DNA from: Krasilnikovia cinnamomea
Lineage (GTDB): Bacteria > Actinomycetota > Actinomycetes > Mycobacteriales > Micromonosporaceae
Direction: 5' to 3'
Assembly (NCBI RefSeq): GCF_004217545.1
Contig: NZ_SHKY01000001.1
Span: 5,580,001 to 5,644,000 of the forward strand
DNA length: 64,000 nucleotides
Shown here: positions 8,647 through 18,401 of the stretch, piece after piece
Position numbering within the stretch: the stretch's first letter is position 1
Layout of the letters: each line of letters begins with the position of its first letter
Notes under the pieces: generated by a model
The model's input: only the letters and a program-made list of their open reading frames with translations
Told to the model about the DNA's origin: nothing
Databases searched by the model: none
Program-made: the position numbers and the translations under genes

Positions 8647-9621
8647 CCACACGGAGGTCACAAGACCGCAGGACAGGACTTCGTCCTGACCGTTGACAAA
8701 CCACGCATCAAAGGCACCCGACGGCGCAGTCACGGATGAAGGCAGGGGTGTCGGCATCACAGATCACCTCACGCAGCGACGAACCAGCCACTAACCCATC
8801 AATACGTGGCAGACCGACCCGCTGTCGTCGCCCAATCGAGACAGGTCACCCTCACCACGCTCACCGAATACCGGTGACCACTCCAGCGAGACAGCCCCTA
8901 ATCTGCCTGCTCAGTCCTCGGCAGGCGCACGAGCTCCGCCGACGGTTCGGGATTCCTCTTCCGAGGGGTCACATCATCCAGTGTCGTTGTCATCACGGCA
9001 CCTTCCTCGTCGGCCTACGCCCGGCGGGTCAGGGCGGACAATCCGTCAGATCCACAGTCCCGATGATGTTGAACGGCCGTACCCGGTGTATGTCGGGGAG
9101 TGGGGGAGGCGTGGTGGGTGTGCACTGAGCGGCGACCAGCAGCGGACGACGGGGCACGCCGGTCAGCGCAACTGCGGCGAGCACGAGGCTCGGGCGGGGT
9201 TTCGTCGGTCAACGCGGCGGCGAGTGCACCCGGCGGACCAGGCGGGGTCACCGCCGCCGGCGGAGCAACACCTCGGCGTACGTGGTCGGCAATGATCCTC
9301 GGCCGGGTGGCGCCCAGGTCCTTGGAAGCCAGCGCGAAGGCACCGTGGTGCCCACGCCCAGCGCCGGTGCGCCGAGGTCCGCCCGGCCGCCGGGAAGTCC
9401 TGGCGAGGTGGAACGGGCGGGAGGCTGCTTGGGCGCTACGCGCCCGGGTGGTGGAACCGGAATCCGCCGGCACTCACCGGTTCGTCGCTACCGTACGCAG
9501 GTGCCGGGCGATCCGGCGTTGGAACGCCCCCCGCGGCGGGATGAATGGTGATCTCAGCTTGCCCGACGCTGGTGGCGGCCGGGCGGGTGGCGGGTGGGTC
9601 GTGTGCGGCGGCCGGGCGCTG
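8647..9621. other. Intergenic region, about 970 bp, no supported gene
   Basis: Several overlapping open frames exist on both strands because of the GC content. None shows a recognisable domain, a sensible start with a Shine-Dalgarno sequence, or a biased third position. An 11-bp hairpin-like AGGAC-TTC-GTCCT lies just past the IS21 right end. The longest candidate, a minus-strand frame at 9015-9473, is Arg/Pro-rich and was not accepted. Confidence 0.4.
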
Positions 9622-11817
9622 CTACGTCCGATGCCAGGTGCGTGGGCTCGTGTATCGCACGTTGCCGAGCTTGTCGTACGCTCGGACTTGCACCTTCATG
9701 GTGCGCGGCTGCGTGCCGGTGGCGACCTTGAGGACGTACGCGGCGCCGCGATCGGTGGCGACGACCTTGCCGTTGATCAGCAGCTGAACCCGGGCGACGC
9801 CGCTGGCGTCCGTCGACTTGGCGTAGACGGTCACCGTGCCGTGGACCTTCGCCTTGTTCCGGGGCGCCTTGGTGATGGTCACGGACGGTCCGGCGTTGTC
9901 CACGACAACGCTGCGTGCCGGCAGCGTCTGGGACAGGCCCCAGCGGTCGGTAACTTTCCAGCTCAGCGTGAGGTTGCCGCTGAACGAGCCGGTCTTGACC
10001 GCCAGCGCGTACGGCGCGGTCGTGTCGGTACCCACGAGCGCGCCGTTGGCCCGCAGTTCGGCCTTGACGTAGCCGCTCAGGTCGGTGACGCCGGTCAGCG
10101 TGCTGGTGAACGTGCCGCGCACCCTGGCTCCCGACGCCGGGGCGATGGTGCCACCGGAGGGCGGGTTGTTGTCGATCTGCACGTTGCCGAACAGTCCCCG
10201 GCGGTTGCCGACCTTGTCCGTGAGCGACAGCTGGATCTCGCCCGACGGGGTTACCGGGACCCTCCCCTGCCACCGATCCGAGTCGCCGATTCTGGTGAGC
10301 GAGCCGTCGCCGTACTGCGAGGTGATGGACTGCAGGTCGGTGTCCGAGCTTTTGACGGTGACGTCGACCATCGTGGAGTGCACGACCTTGAACGGTTCCG
10401 GTGACAGCAGTCTGCCGGTGGGCGCGAGGGTGTCCGTGTGAACCATCGTGGTCGCCTCGCCGACGTGTCCGGCGTAGTCGTATGCGCGGACGGTCACCGG
10501 GAAGGGGCCGCTGTGGTTCGCCGGCGGTTGCACGAGGATCTTCCCGCCGGGGCGAAGGACGACGAACCGGGAGCGGCCGTCGACGAGCACCTCGTAGCGT
10601 TCGATGCCATGGTCGTCGGTCATCTGCGGCAGGGTCATCACGCCCTCGGCCGGGATGAACGCGTTCTCGGTCAGGCCGGTCGACGTGACCGTGGGCGCCA
10701 CGGTGTCGACGCCCCCGAGGTCGTAGATCACCCGGCCGGCGTTGACCATGGGAGTGCCGTACGGCGGGTGGAGCGGGCTCAGCTCAGCGTTGCGTTGGAT
10801 CGCCGAGCGCACCTCGTCCGCGGTCGCGTCCGGCTTCATCGCGAACGCCAGCGCCGCGACCCCGGACACGAGCGCAGTCGCGCCGGAAGCGCCCGTGAGG
10901 GGTACCGGTGTGTTGTTGCGGCCGAGCACATCCCAGGTGCCGTAGGCCTCCACGTCGACCCACCGGTCGGCGGCGGTGTTCTTCGTCGGCCCGGCCTGGC
11001 TGACCGAGAGGACGTGCTCGTACGCGGCCGGATACCGTCGCGCGGTCGACGCCTCGTTGCCGGCTGAGGCGACGACCAGAGAACCCTTGGCCGCCGCGTG
11101 CTCGACGGCATCGCGCAGCAGGCGGCTCTGCGCCGGGGTGCTGAGCGACACGTTGACCACCTGGGCGCCGTGATCCGCCGCCCAGGCGATGCCGGCGGCG
11201 AGGTCCGCGGTCGTGCCCGTGGGGCCGCTCAGCGCGCGCACCGGCATGATCCGGCATCGGTTGCACAGCCCGCCATAACCGACGCCGTTGGTGCCGTCGC
11301 CGGCGATGAGGTTGGCGGCCATCGTGCCGTGCCCGTTGCCGTCCGCGGTGTCGGTGTCGCCGTCGACGACGTCGTAACCGGCGGCCAGCCGGTCCGCGAC
11401 GAGATCGTCGGTCGGGTTGACGCCGGTGTCGACGACCGCGACCGTGACGCCGGGGTCGCCCATCGTCCAGGTCCAGGCCGGCGGGATGTCCATGAGTCCG
11501 AAATTGAGACTGATTTTGTCGCTGTCCGCTCGTACGACCGCTCCCCGCTCCGCGTATCGCACCCCCGGCGTGGCACCGAGCTGGGAGAGGGCGGCCTCGG
11601 CCTGGTCGGCGGCCACGTCAACGGTGATGGCGTCCAGGCCCGGCACCGGGCCGGTGCGTACCACGGCGTCGCCGAGGGTCGCGACCACCGCGGCCGGGTC
11701 GGCGCCCGCGGCGAGACCGACGTCCAGGCGCACCGGGCCGGTGTCGGCCGCCGCGGCGGGTGAGACGGTGCCGGCCACGAGTACGGCCGCGGTGAGACAG
11801 GCAGTGACAGCGCGCAA
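9622..11817 (-). CDS. Secreted subtilisin-like (S8) serine protease with C-terminal Ig-like repeats
   Basis: The product is 731 aa. A signal peptide ending at AAAADT is followed by an inhibitor-like propeptide (about 28-95) and a subtilase domain with Asp130 (VAVVDTGVNP), His163 (GNGHGTMAAN), oxyanion Asn254 (ASAGNEAS) and Ser311 (TGASGATALVSG). The serine box is GASGAT rather than the common GTSMAT, but the nucleophile is present. Residues about 360-731 form three Ig-like/bacterial cohesin-type repeats (VDTVAPTVTSTGL, IDNNPPSGGTIAP, VDNAGPSVTITKAP). The start is a TTG preceded by AGGGGACGA. It is probably an extracellular or wall-associated endopeptidase, transcribed alone. Confidence 0.85.
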   Translation of the reverse strand: MRAVTACLTAAVLVAGTVSPAAAADTGPVRLDVGLAAGADPAAVVATLGDAVVRTGPVPGLDAITVDVAADQAEAALSQLGATPGVRYAERGAVVRADSDKISLNFGLMDIPPAWTWTMGDPGVTVAVVDTGVNPTDDLVADRLAAGYDVVDGDTDTADGNGHGTMAANLIAGDGTNGVGYGGLCNRCRIMPVRALSGPTGTTADLAAGIAWAADHGAQVVNVSLSTPAQSRLLRDAVEHAAAKGSLVVASAGNEASTARRYPAAYEHVLSVSQAGPTKNTAADRWVDVEAYGTWDVLGRNNTPVPLTGASGATALVSGVAALAFAMKPDATADEVRSAIQRNAELSPLHPPYGTPMVNAGRVIYDLGGVDTVAPTVTSTGLTENAFIPAEGVMTLPQMTDDHGIERYEVLVDGRSRFVVLRPGGKILVQPPANHSGPFPVTVRAYDYAGHVGEATTMVHTDTLAPTGRLLSPEPFKVVHSTMVDVTVKSSDTDLQSITSQYGDGSLTRIGDSDRWQGRVPVTPSGEIQLSLTDKVGNRRGLFGNVQIDNNPPSGGTIAPASGARVRGTFTSTLTGVTDLSGYVKAELRANGALVGTDTTAPYALAVKTGSFSGNLTLSWKVTDRWGLSQTLPARSVVVDNAGPSVTITKAPRNKAKVHGTVTVYAKSTDASGVARVQLLINGKVVATDRGAAYVLKVATGTQPRTMKVQVRAYDKLGNVRYTSPRTWHRT

Positions 11818-12339
11818 GAGTCGTCCCCTATGCCAGAAATCTTGCGAAGCCGTCGCATGTTACGACACGGCACCACCACAGTAGGTAACGAAGACGTCCC
11901 GATCTCCCCGCACCGCCATCCGGTCGTACGCCGCCCGCAGACGTCCACCATTCCGCACATAGTTCCTGTTCAGGCTCGATCGGGTGGAGTCAAGAGAACC
12001 CCATCTCGGCTGTAGCGGAGGTCGTAGAGCGGCAGCCCGGTCACGTTCGGCACCTGGAATGCGAATACGGACGGTGACGATTGGCGTCGCCCCGTCTGGA
12101 GTTCCGGCCTGGGACCACACCAGCGTTGATTCGACGCGAGCGGCCTCAGCTCGAACATCCCCGGGGGTTGCGGACACAGGAGCGCGACCAGTGGGGCGCC
12201 TCAGCCGTCGAGCGACCGCCCAGACGGCATCGGCGGTCAGCCCCTGACGGGTTCCTGACCGGGCGGTTCGGGGGCACCGACCGGCTCGCGTCCGCATCAT
12301 CGCCCGTCGACGGGCCCGGCGCGCCCCGCGGGGCTCGCC
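11818..12339. other. Intergenic region, about 520 bp
   Basis: This is the promoter side of the subtilase gene. A short minus-strand frame at 11970-12158 contains QVPNVTGLPLYDLRYSRDG, which looks protein-like but has no recognisable family or strong start. Nothing else is supported. Confidence 0.35.
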
Positions 12340-12363
12340 GTAGTTTCCAGCGAAAGAACAACG
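12340..12363 (+). repeat. 24-bp repeat, left member of an inverted pair
   Basis: The unit beginning GTAGTTTCCAGCGAAA recurs on the opposite strand at 19060-19083 with 23 of 24 bases matching. This copy lies immediately upstream of a decayed resolvase gene; the other lies upstream of the tyrosine recombinase module. The pair could be transposon ends or recombination sites. Confidence 0.5.
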
Positions 12364-12376
12364 ACAGTCTTGTCTT

Positions 12377-12905
12377 GACCTGGCCTTTAGGAAGATCCTG
12401 CTCGACCTCGGCGTACCCGACGACCGCATCTACCTCGACCGGGCATACTCCGGCACCACCCGCGAGCGGCCCGGCCTCGACCAGGCCCTCGCCGCCGTCC
12501 GCCCCGGCGACACCCTCGTCGTACCGAAACTCGACCGGCTCGCCAGATCCGTGCCCGACGCCCGGCAGATCGGCGACACCCTCGCCACCCGCAACATCCG
12601 GCTGCGGCTCGCCACGATGGTCTACGACCCCGCCGACCCGATGGGAAAGATGTTCTTCAACATCCTCGCCACGTTCGCCGAGTTCGAGGTCGACTGCTGC
12701 GCATGCGCACCCGCGAAGGCATGGCGATCGCCAAGGCCAAGGGCAAACTCAAGGGCCGGGCACCGAAACCGTCCGCGCCCCGGCAGGCGCACCTACGCAA
12801 GCTGCATTCCGCTGGCGAGCACACCATCGCCGAACTCGCCGAGCTGTTTGAGGTTTCCCGGCCCACCGTCTACCGGGTCCTCGAACGTTCCCAAACGCCA
12901 CGACC
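12377..12905 (+). pseudogene. Resolvase/invertase-type serine recombinase, N-terminus missing and frameshifted
   Basis: The frame enters at KILLDLGVPDDRIYLDRAYS, runs through the conserved LVVPKLDRLARSVPDARQIG and DPMGKMFFNILATFAEFE, then shifts near 12693. Adding one C restores DLLRMRTREGMAIAKAKGKL, followed by a Hin-type helix-turn-helix TIAELAELFEVSRPTVYRVL. About 30 N-terminal residues with the catalytic serine are absent. It is clearly inactive, a relic of a Tn3-type or invertible element next to the 24-bp repeat at 12340. Confidence 0.85.
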
Positions 12906-12907
12906 GC

Positions 12908-13296
12908 GTGACGGCCATCGTCGCCACCAGGATGGCGCGAGCAGCCGGCGCAGCGATCGTGCTTGTCGCCATCACCGTCGGGCTCGAACTGCATGTCCTG
13001 ACCGGGCTGGATACCGCCGTCGCCGACGTCTTCCCACGTCACCGTGACCCGATGTTTCCCTGGCCCACGCACGCCGGGTTCGCGCCGCCTCCATGATCTA
13101 CCTCGGCTACCACTGGACCACCGATGCGATAGCCGGCTTCGCCCTCGGCTGCCTTCTCCGCATCGGCGTCACACCCCCGCTCACCACCGCACTCGGCTCG
13201 CTCTGCGACCCCGACGATTCCGCTCCGCCCTCGACAAGGCCCCGGCTGTCAGCCGTGGCAAACCCCGCTGACAGCGAGATGGCGAACGAGCGCTGA
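12908..13296 (+). pseudogene. PAP2-family phosphatase remnant with internal deletion
   Basis: The first frame reads MARAAGAAIVLVAITVGLEL, a membrane segment, to about 13040. Another frame from about 13057 gives VRAASMIYLGYHWTTDAIAG, the C-terminal PAP2 active-site motif (Y-L-G-x-H-W-x-x-D), then AGFALGCLLR. The central part, including the first catalytic motif, is missing. The remnant directly abuts the resolvase relic. Confidence 0.65.
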
Positions 13297-13507
13297 CAAT
13301 GACGTGGCGACTTCCACACCCGCGGAGTTGGGAGGGGACCGCCGCGGGCGACGGCGCGGGGCGCGACGGCGACGGCCGCCGCGAGCCGCCAGGCCTCCCG
13401 GCACACCCCGGCCGGTGCCCGTGACCTCACCGGCAAGCTCCGCGCCGCGGCGGGCCGCCGGCCGTTCCCTGGCCGCCGGCGAACCCCACGAGGTCGAGGC
13501 GTCCGGA

Positions 13508-13927
13508 TCAGGGAATTAGTGTGAGGCTGATGCTGATTGCCCGCGGGGTCGTGGTGCTGTGGAGGATCGTTAGCTGGGCGTTGGTGCCGGCCATGGGCTT
13601 GGTGAGGATTCCTTCCGTCACGGTGGTGGTCCAGCCGGCGGCTTGGGCGGCCGTGATGCCGGCTGCCACCGCGGCCGTGACTGCCGCGTCGTCCGGAAGT
13701 GTGTAGATCCTAAGGATCTGGGCCTGGCGGCGTTTTCCTTCGAAGGTGCCGCCGGCGCGGTAGCCGACCTCGAAGGTGCGGGTGGGGGTTCCCGCGCCGG
13801 CGGGTGCCCAGGCTGCCATGGGGTCTTGCTTCAGAGCCGGTAGGTACGTGTCGTCGGTGGGGTCGGTGCAGCCGGTCAGGCTGAGGAGGGCGGCGGCGCA
13901 GGCGGCCAGGATGCGGAGGCGGGTCAA
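13508..13927 (-). CDS. Small lipoprotein of unknown function
   Basis: The product is 139 aa with a classical lipobox LSLTGC, so it should be lipid-anchored at Cys20 on the outer face of the membrane. The mature part contains FEVGYRAGGTFEGKRRQAQI and a Thr-rich C-terminus. No family was recognised. The gene lies 70 bp downstream of the SGNH/VWA gene on the same strand, but a strong hairpin (13954-13994) separates them, so it may have its own promoter. Confidence 0.65.
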   Translation of the reverse strand: MTRLRILAACAAALLSLTGCTDPTDDTYLPALKQDPMAAWAPAGAGTPTRTFEVGYRAGGTFEGKRRQAQILRIYTLPDDAAVTAAVAAGITAAQAAGWTTTVTEGILTKPMAGTNAQLTILHSTTTPRAISISLTLIP

Positions 13928-13953
13928 GGGGATCCTTTCGGGCGCGGGGCGCT

Positions 13954-13994
13954 GGCCCGGAGCGCCACCACTATGCGGGTGGCGCTCCGGGGCC
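13954..13994. terminator. Strong GC-rich hairpin between two minus-strand genes
   Basis: GGCCCGGAGCGCCACC pairs with GGTGGCGCTCCGGGGCC across an 8-nt loop, about 16 bp of stem with one irregularity. It starts 4 bp past the stop codon of the SGNH/VWA gene on the minus strand, where a terminator is expected. Confidence 0.65.
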
Positions 13995-13997
13995 GGT

Positions 13998-16556
13998 TCA
14001 ACCGAGGCGGACAGAGGTGAGAACGTACGGTCCGCTGCGCTGGCCCTGCTTGGCGGAGACCTTGAGCAGGTAGTTGCCGGGCTTCAGTGTCACCCGGATC
14101 TTCTCGCTGCGTAGGCCGATTTCCTCGCTGGAACCGAGGATGTCGCCGCTGGTGTCGGTGATGGCCAGGTCGTAGTCGGCGCTGAGGCCGCCGAGCACGG
14201 TCTGGACGGCGCCGGTCTTGGTCACTTTGATGCCGAAGTAGTCGACGTCGGCGGCCGAGTGCAGGGTGTCGCGGTTGTGGAAGTTGAGGTCGGCGAACTC
14301 CTTTACGGCGGCGGGGGTGCTGTTGCCGTCCTCGTCCTGGGTGAGCTGGCTGTTGTCGACGGTCTCGGGGTCGCCGGGCACCTCATAGCCGGAGGTGGTG
14401 TCGCAGGCGTCGCCGGTACCGTCGCCGTCCTGGTCGCCCTGGTCGGGGTTGAAGACGTCGGGGCAGTTGTCGTTCCCGTCGGCGATGGTGTCGCCGTCGC
14501 GGGTGATGTACAGCTTGGTCGTGGCCAGGCTGCTGTGACCGGCGCCGTCGGTGACCTTCAGGGTGACGAGGCCCTCCACCGCGGCGGAGTACGTGTGGGT
14601 CGTTTGCGGGGTCGTCGTCGTGGCGTCGTAGGTGCCGTCGCCGTCGAAGTCCCAGGCGTAGCTGAGCGCGGAGCCGTCGGTGGCGTAGGAGCCCTGGGCG
14701 CTCAGGGACAGCGACTGGCCGATCTTGCCCACCACCTGGTGTTCGAGCACCGCGGTCGGCCGGGTGAGAGCGGTGGACAGGACGCTGCTGATGGCATCGG
14801 GGACGCTGATGCCGTCGGCGGTGCGGTACTGGGCGCCGCCCGTGCCGGCGGACAGCGGGGCCAGGTTCGCGGCCGCGTTGTAGCCGGAGACGTCGACGCT
14901 GTAAATCTGCACCGGGTCGATGGCCAGAGCATGGTTGATGACATCGGCGCTGGTGAGCCCTGACACCGGCTCCGGGTCGTGGGCCGGTGCGTCGGTCATG
15001 AGGATGGCGACCTTCTGCACGTTGGTACGCCAGGGGAGTTTGAGACCTTCCTCCAGGCCGGACAGTGCGCTCTCCGGCCAGTCGCCCCCGCCGCTCGCGT
15101 AGAGGGTGTTCAGACCAGTCTGCAATTGGGCGAGGTCCGAGGTGAAGGGCACGACCAGCCGGGACGGGTAGTCACCAGATGAGCCGGTGTACGCGGGCTG
15201 GTCACGGTAGTCGACCAGCGCGAAGCGGTAGCTGTTCGACCGGGTCGCGAGCTGGTTGGCGATCTGTGACGCGTACGCCTTGACGGAGTTGATCGTCGAT
15301 GACATGGAGCCTGTGGTGTCGATGACGAACACCAGGTCGATGTCGTTGCGCAGGCCGGTCGGGGCGCCGGCGCCGAACGTGCCGTAGGTGGCCAGGTGTG
15401 CGGCGAGCGCGGCGTGGCCGGCGGGGTTCATGTGGTAGAACTCGTCTTTGATTCGCAGGTAGTCGCCGCGGGGAGTCTCGAAGATCCAGCGGTTCGGGTT
15501 CGTGTCGTTGAAGCGGCCGTCCGGCTCATGCCCGGAGAACAGTTCCGGCGTGCCCGACACCATGGTGATCGCGTTGCGGCCGAGCTTGGCGTTGACCGCG
15601 TCGACAACGGCCTTCTGCCTGTCGCGGGCGAGCAGGCCGAGCTCGCGGACCTGGTGGCCCACGTCGATCTTGTCACTGCCGAAGATCTTCGACAGCTCGA
15701 AGTTGTCGTTGAGCTCCAGCAGCGGATAAGAGACGTAGGCGATCTTCGCGTCGGCGCGCAGCCGGTGCGCGGGGTCGGAGTTCGTCGTCATGGTGGTCAG
15801 GACCCTGTCGACCGAGGCCATCGCCGTGTCGAGGTTGTTCCTGGCGAAGTCGATCTTCTCCCGGCAGCCGGAAACGCTACGCAGCGCCACGGTGAAGCAC
15901 TTCATCACAATGTCGCTGAAACCGATGTCGTTACCACCGAAGGTGAACAGCACCAAGTCGGTCTGCGGGGTCACGGAGTTGACCTGACGCGCGACGTATC
16001 GCGCGCACTCGCCGGAGGCGCTGGTAGTGCCGGGGGACGAACCGACGCCGATGCTATCCACCCGCACCCGCCAGAACTCGTCGTCGCTGAGCGTCCGGCG
16101 TTCGGAACATCCGGTCTTCGCATTCACAGCGGCGGCGACCCCCGGGTCGTCCTTGCTGCTGTAGCTCCCGCTGACGTCTACCGAGTAGCCGGTTCCCTCC
16201 ATCCGCCGGTCATCGAAGAACTGTCGGGTTACGCCGCCGGAGCAGGCCCGGTTGAGCAGCGTGGCGGGGGTCCCCGCAGCGTTGAGCCGATTGACGTACT
16301 GGCTGGACCAGTTCGTATAGCTGCGGTAGCAGCCTTCGGCACCGAAATACGTCCGGTTGTCGCCGGAGTCCCGCGAGCCGTTGCCCGCAGAGTACGAGTC
16401 GCCCAAGAGCAAGACGTTGAGCGGCCGGCTCGTTGAGCCGGCCGCCTCCGCCTGTGCCTGCGTCGCAGGGACGAACACGCCAGCCGACGCCACGCCGACC
16501 AGGGTCACTAGCGCCGCCGCGAGCGACGCCCGCGACCGGCGCGGGGTTGCGTCCAT
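13998..16556 (-). CDS. Secreted SGNH esterase / von Willebrand A / PKD / thrombospondin-3 fusion protein
   Basis: From ATG 16556 the product is 852 aa with a signal peptide (ASLAAALVTLVGVASAG). Domains in order: an SGNH/GDSL hydrolase (LLLGDSYSAGNG with the serine, FTFGGNDIG, and a late EFYHMNPAGHAAL with the His); a vWA domain with MIDAS DLVFVIDTTGSMSS; a PKD domain (LSYAWDFDGDGTYDAT); one thrombospondin-3 stretch (DGNDNCPDVFNPDQGDQDGD); and a C-terminal PPC-like domain (YDLAITDTSGDILG). An extra upstream GTG at 16613 has an AAGGA but lies inside the IS256 terminal repeat. The IS therefore replaced the native upstream region and may now drive or silence the gene. It is probably a wall- or matrix-binding lipase/esterase. 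Confidence 0.8.
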   Translation of the reverse strand: MDATPRRSRASLAAALVTLVGVASAGVFVPATQAQAEAAGSTSRPLNVLLLGDSYSAGNGSRDSGDNRTYFGAEGCYRSYTNWSSQYVNRLNAAGTPATLLNRACSGGVTRQFFDDRRMEGTGYSVDVSGSYSSKDDPGVAAAVNAKTGCSERRTLSDDEFWRVRVDSIGVGSSPGTTSASGECARYVARQVNSVTPQTDLVLFTFGGNDIGFSDIVMKCFTVALRSVSGCREKIDFARNNLDTAMASVDRVLTTMTTNSDPAHRLRADAKIAYVSYPLLELNDNFELSKIFGSDKIDVGHQVRELGLLARDRQKAVVDAVNAKLGRNAITMVSGTPELFSGHEPDGRFNDTNPNRWIFETPRGDYLRIKDEFYHMNPAGHAALAAHLATYGTFGAGAPTGLRNDIDLVFVIDTTGSMSSTINSVKAYASQIANQLATRSNSYRFALVDYRDQPAYTGSSGDYPSRLVVPFTSDLAQLQTGLNTLYASGGGDWPESALSGLEEGLKLPWRTNVQKVAILMTDAPAHDPEPVSGLTSADVINHALAIDPVQIYSVDVSGYNAAANLAPLSAGTGGAQYRTADGISVPDAISSVLSTALTRPTAVLEHQVVGKIGQSLSLSAQGSYATDGSALSYAWDFDGDGTYDATTTTPQTTHTYSAAVEGLVTLKVTDGAGHSSLATTKLYITRDGDTIADGNDNCPDVFNPDQGDQDGDGTGDACDTTSGYEVPGDPETVDNSQLTQDEDGNSTPAAVKEFADLNFHNRDTLHSAADVDYFGIKVTKTGAVQTVLGGLSADYDLAITDTSGDILGSSEEIGLRSEKIRVTLKPGNYLLKVSAKQGQRSGPYVLTSVRLG

Positions 16557-16584
16557 GGAGGTGGTGTACGACGGGCCTGGTAGC

Positions 16585-17953
16585 GGGCGTGTCGTGAGAT
16601 AGGAGACGGTCACCGCGGAGATCCTTTGAGACGGCTAAGTCAAGATCAAAGGAGACCAACGCGATGACCGCACCTGAGAGTGTGAACCCTGCCGGGCTGT
16701 TGCGCGAGCAGCTGGAGGCGACGAGCCCGGATCTGCTCCGGGCCATGATCAAAACGTTCGCGGACGCGCTCATGTCCGCCGAGGCGGACGCGGCCTGCGG
16801 CGCCGACTACGGACAGCGCAGCCAAGCGCGGGTGAACTCCCGCAATGGGTACCGGCCGCGGGAGTGGGACACCCGGGCCGGCACCGTGGAGTTGGCGATC
16901 CCGAAGCTGCGCTCGGGCTCGTACTTTCCCGACTGGTTGCTGACGCATCGCCGCCGGGCAGAGCAGGCGCTGGTCTCGGTGGTCGCCACCAGCTACCTGC
17001 TCGGCGTCTCGACCCGACGGGTGGAGAAGCTGGTCGAACAGCTGGGTGTGCGGCAGCTGTCGAAGTCGCAGGTCAGCGAGATGGCCACGCATCTGGACGC
17101 GCAGGTCGAGGCGTTCCGTAACCGGCCTCTCGACAGCGGGCACTACACCTTCGTCTGGGTGGACGCCCTGGTCATCAAGGTCCGCGAAGCCGGGCGGACG
17201 GTGAACGTGCACGCCCTGGTCGCGGTCGGCGTGAACGCCGACGGCGGCCGGGAAGTGCTGGGCCTGGACGTGTGCTCCGACGAGGACGGCGCCGGCTGGC
17301 TGGCCTTCCTCAGATCCCTGACGGCGCGGGGCCTGTCCGGGGTGCGGCTGGTCATCTCCGACGCCCACCGCGGCCTGGTGTCCGCGGTCGGTGCCGCGCT
17401 GCCCGGCGCGGCCTGGCAGCGGTGCCGCACGCACTACCTGCGCAACCTGCTGTCGAAGGTCCCCAAGAGCGCTCAGCCGTGGGTCGCCACCCTCGTTCGC
17501 ACGGTCTTCGACCAGCCCGACGCCGACGCCGTCCGTCAGCAGTTCACCCGGGTGGTCGAGGCGATCGAGGTGAAGTTCCCCGCCGCGGCCGAGCACCTCG
17601 ACGACGCACGCGCGGACCTGCTGGCGTTCACCAGCTTCCCGCGCGAGATCTGGCGCCAGATCTGGAGCAACAACCCGCAAGAGCGGCTGAACAAGGAAAT
17701 CCGCCGCCGCACCGACGTCGTCGGGATCTTCCCGAACCGGGCCGCGATCATCCGCCTCGTCGGCGCCGTCTTGGCCGAGCAAACCGATGAATGGACCGAA
17801 TCACGCCGCTACATGGGACTGGAACTCTTGGCCAAGGCACGCCTCACGCCGCTGGAAACCGAAGCGTCGGCAACGCCCGAAACCCACACCACAGCCATCG
17901 CCGCATAGGATCGACCTGGATCTCCACGGTGATCGTCTTCTACACCACGCCCG
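16585..17953 (+). mobile_element. IS256-family insertion sequence
   Basis: It contains one intact transposase gene. The terminal repeats are imperfect: GACGGTCACCGCGGAGATCC near 16605-16624 matches the complement of the sequence at about 17915-17935 at 18 of 20 positions. Weaker matches continue outward to GGGCGTG (16585) and CACGCCC (17953). No clear 8-9 bp target duplication was seen, so the outer limits are approximate. Confidence 0.7.
16664..17908 (+). CDS. IS256-family transposase
   Basis: The product is 414 aa, the usual length. The N-terminal part contains GYRPREWDTRAGTVELAIPK. The DDE residues sit in YTFVWVDALVIKVRE (D), VRLVISDAHRGLV (D) and NNPQERLNKEIRRRTDVVGI (E), the last being the family hallmark. 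The start follows AAAGGAGACC. It is intact and probably active. Confidence 0.92.
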   Translation: MTAPESVNPAGLLREQLEATSPDLLRAMIKTFADALMSAEADAACGADYGQRSQARVNSRNGYRPREWDTRAGTVELAIPKLRSGSYFPDWLLTHRRRAEQALVSVVATSYLLGVSTRRVEKLVEQLGVRQLSKSQVSEMATHLDAQVEAFRNRPLDSGHYTFVWVDALVIKVREAGRTVNVHALVAVGVNADGGREVLGLDVCSDEDGAGWLAFLRSLTARGLSGVRLVISDAHRGLVSAVGAALPGAAWQRCRTHYLRNLLSKVPKSAQPWVATLVRTVFDQPDADAVRQQFTRVVEAIEVKFPAAAEHLDDARADLLAFTSFPREIWRQIWSNNPQERLNKEIRRRTDVVGIFPNRAAIIRLVGAVLAEQTDEWTESRRYMGLELLAKARLTPLETEASATPETHTTAIAA

Positions 17954-18401
17954 TGGACGTGACCCGGCGCGGAGCAGGACGAACGTTCTTGCCGTGCATG
18001 CATACCGCCGTTCTTCGCAATTCAGCTCTGACGGCGTACTCGTTCGGTGCAGCGGCGCAACGCAGGCTCAAGTGAGGATGTTTCACCGGCTCAAGAAGAC
18101 GCTGACGCAGCCGGGCCCCACGCGCGCGGTTCAGCGATGCGTAGTGGGCCGAGCGGCCACAGGCGCAAGCACTGGTACCTCTCACTGGCGGCCATCGAGA
18201 TGCGCGCCGACCCGCCTCCGCCGCCGGCGCTGTTACCTCGTCCCCGACGGTGCCGGCAGGTCGCCCCGGGACCCTGCGGACGGGCGGCTCCGGTCTGCCC
18301 TGGCCAGCCGCCATCGGCGCCCGATGCCGTGACGAGGTACACGCCCGCTCAGACACCACTCGAACGGGCAATACCGCAACGCACCGACGCCAGCCGCGGA
18401 C
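17954..18401. other. Stretch without a supported gene, about 450 bp
   Basis: This is the right flank of IS256. Open frames here are Arg/Pro-rich shadows. The N-terminal part of the methyltransferase remnant downstream would be expected here but could not be recognised. Confidence 0.35.

Noticed and set aside
9015-9473. Minus-strand 152-codon frame in the IS21-subtilase gap
   Set aside because: Low-complexity Arg/Pro/Ala content, no start signal and no recognisable family.
9100-10404. Plus-strand 434-codon frame over the end of the subtilase
   Set aside because: No start signal or domain; the minus-strand subtilase explains the coding signal from 9622 onward.
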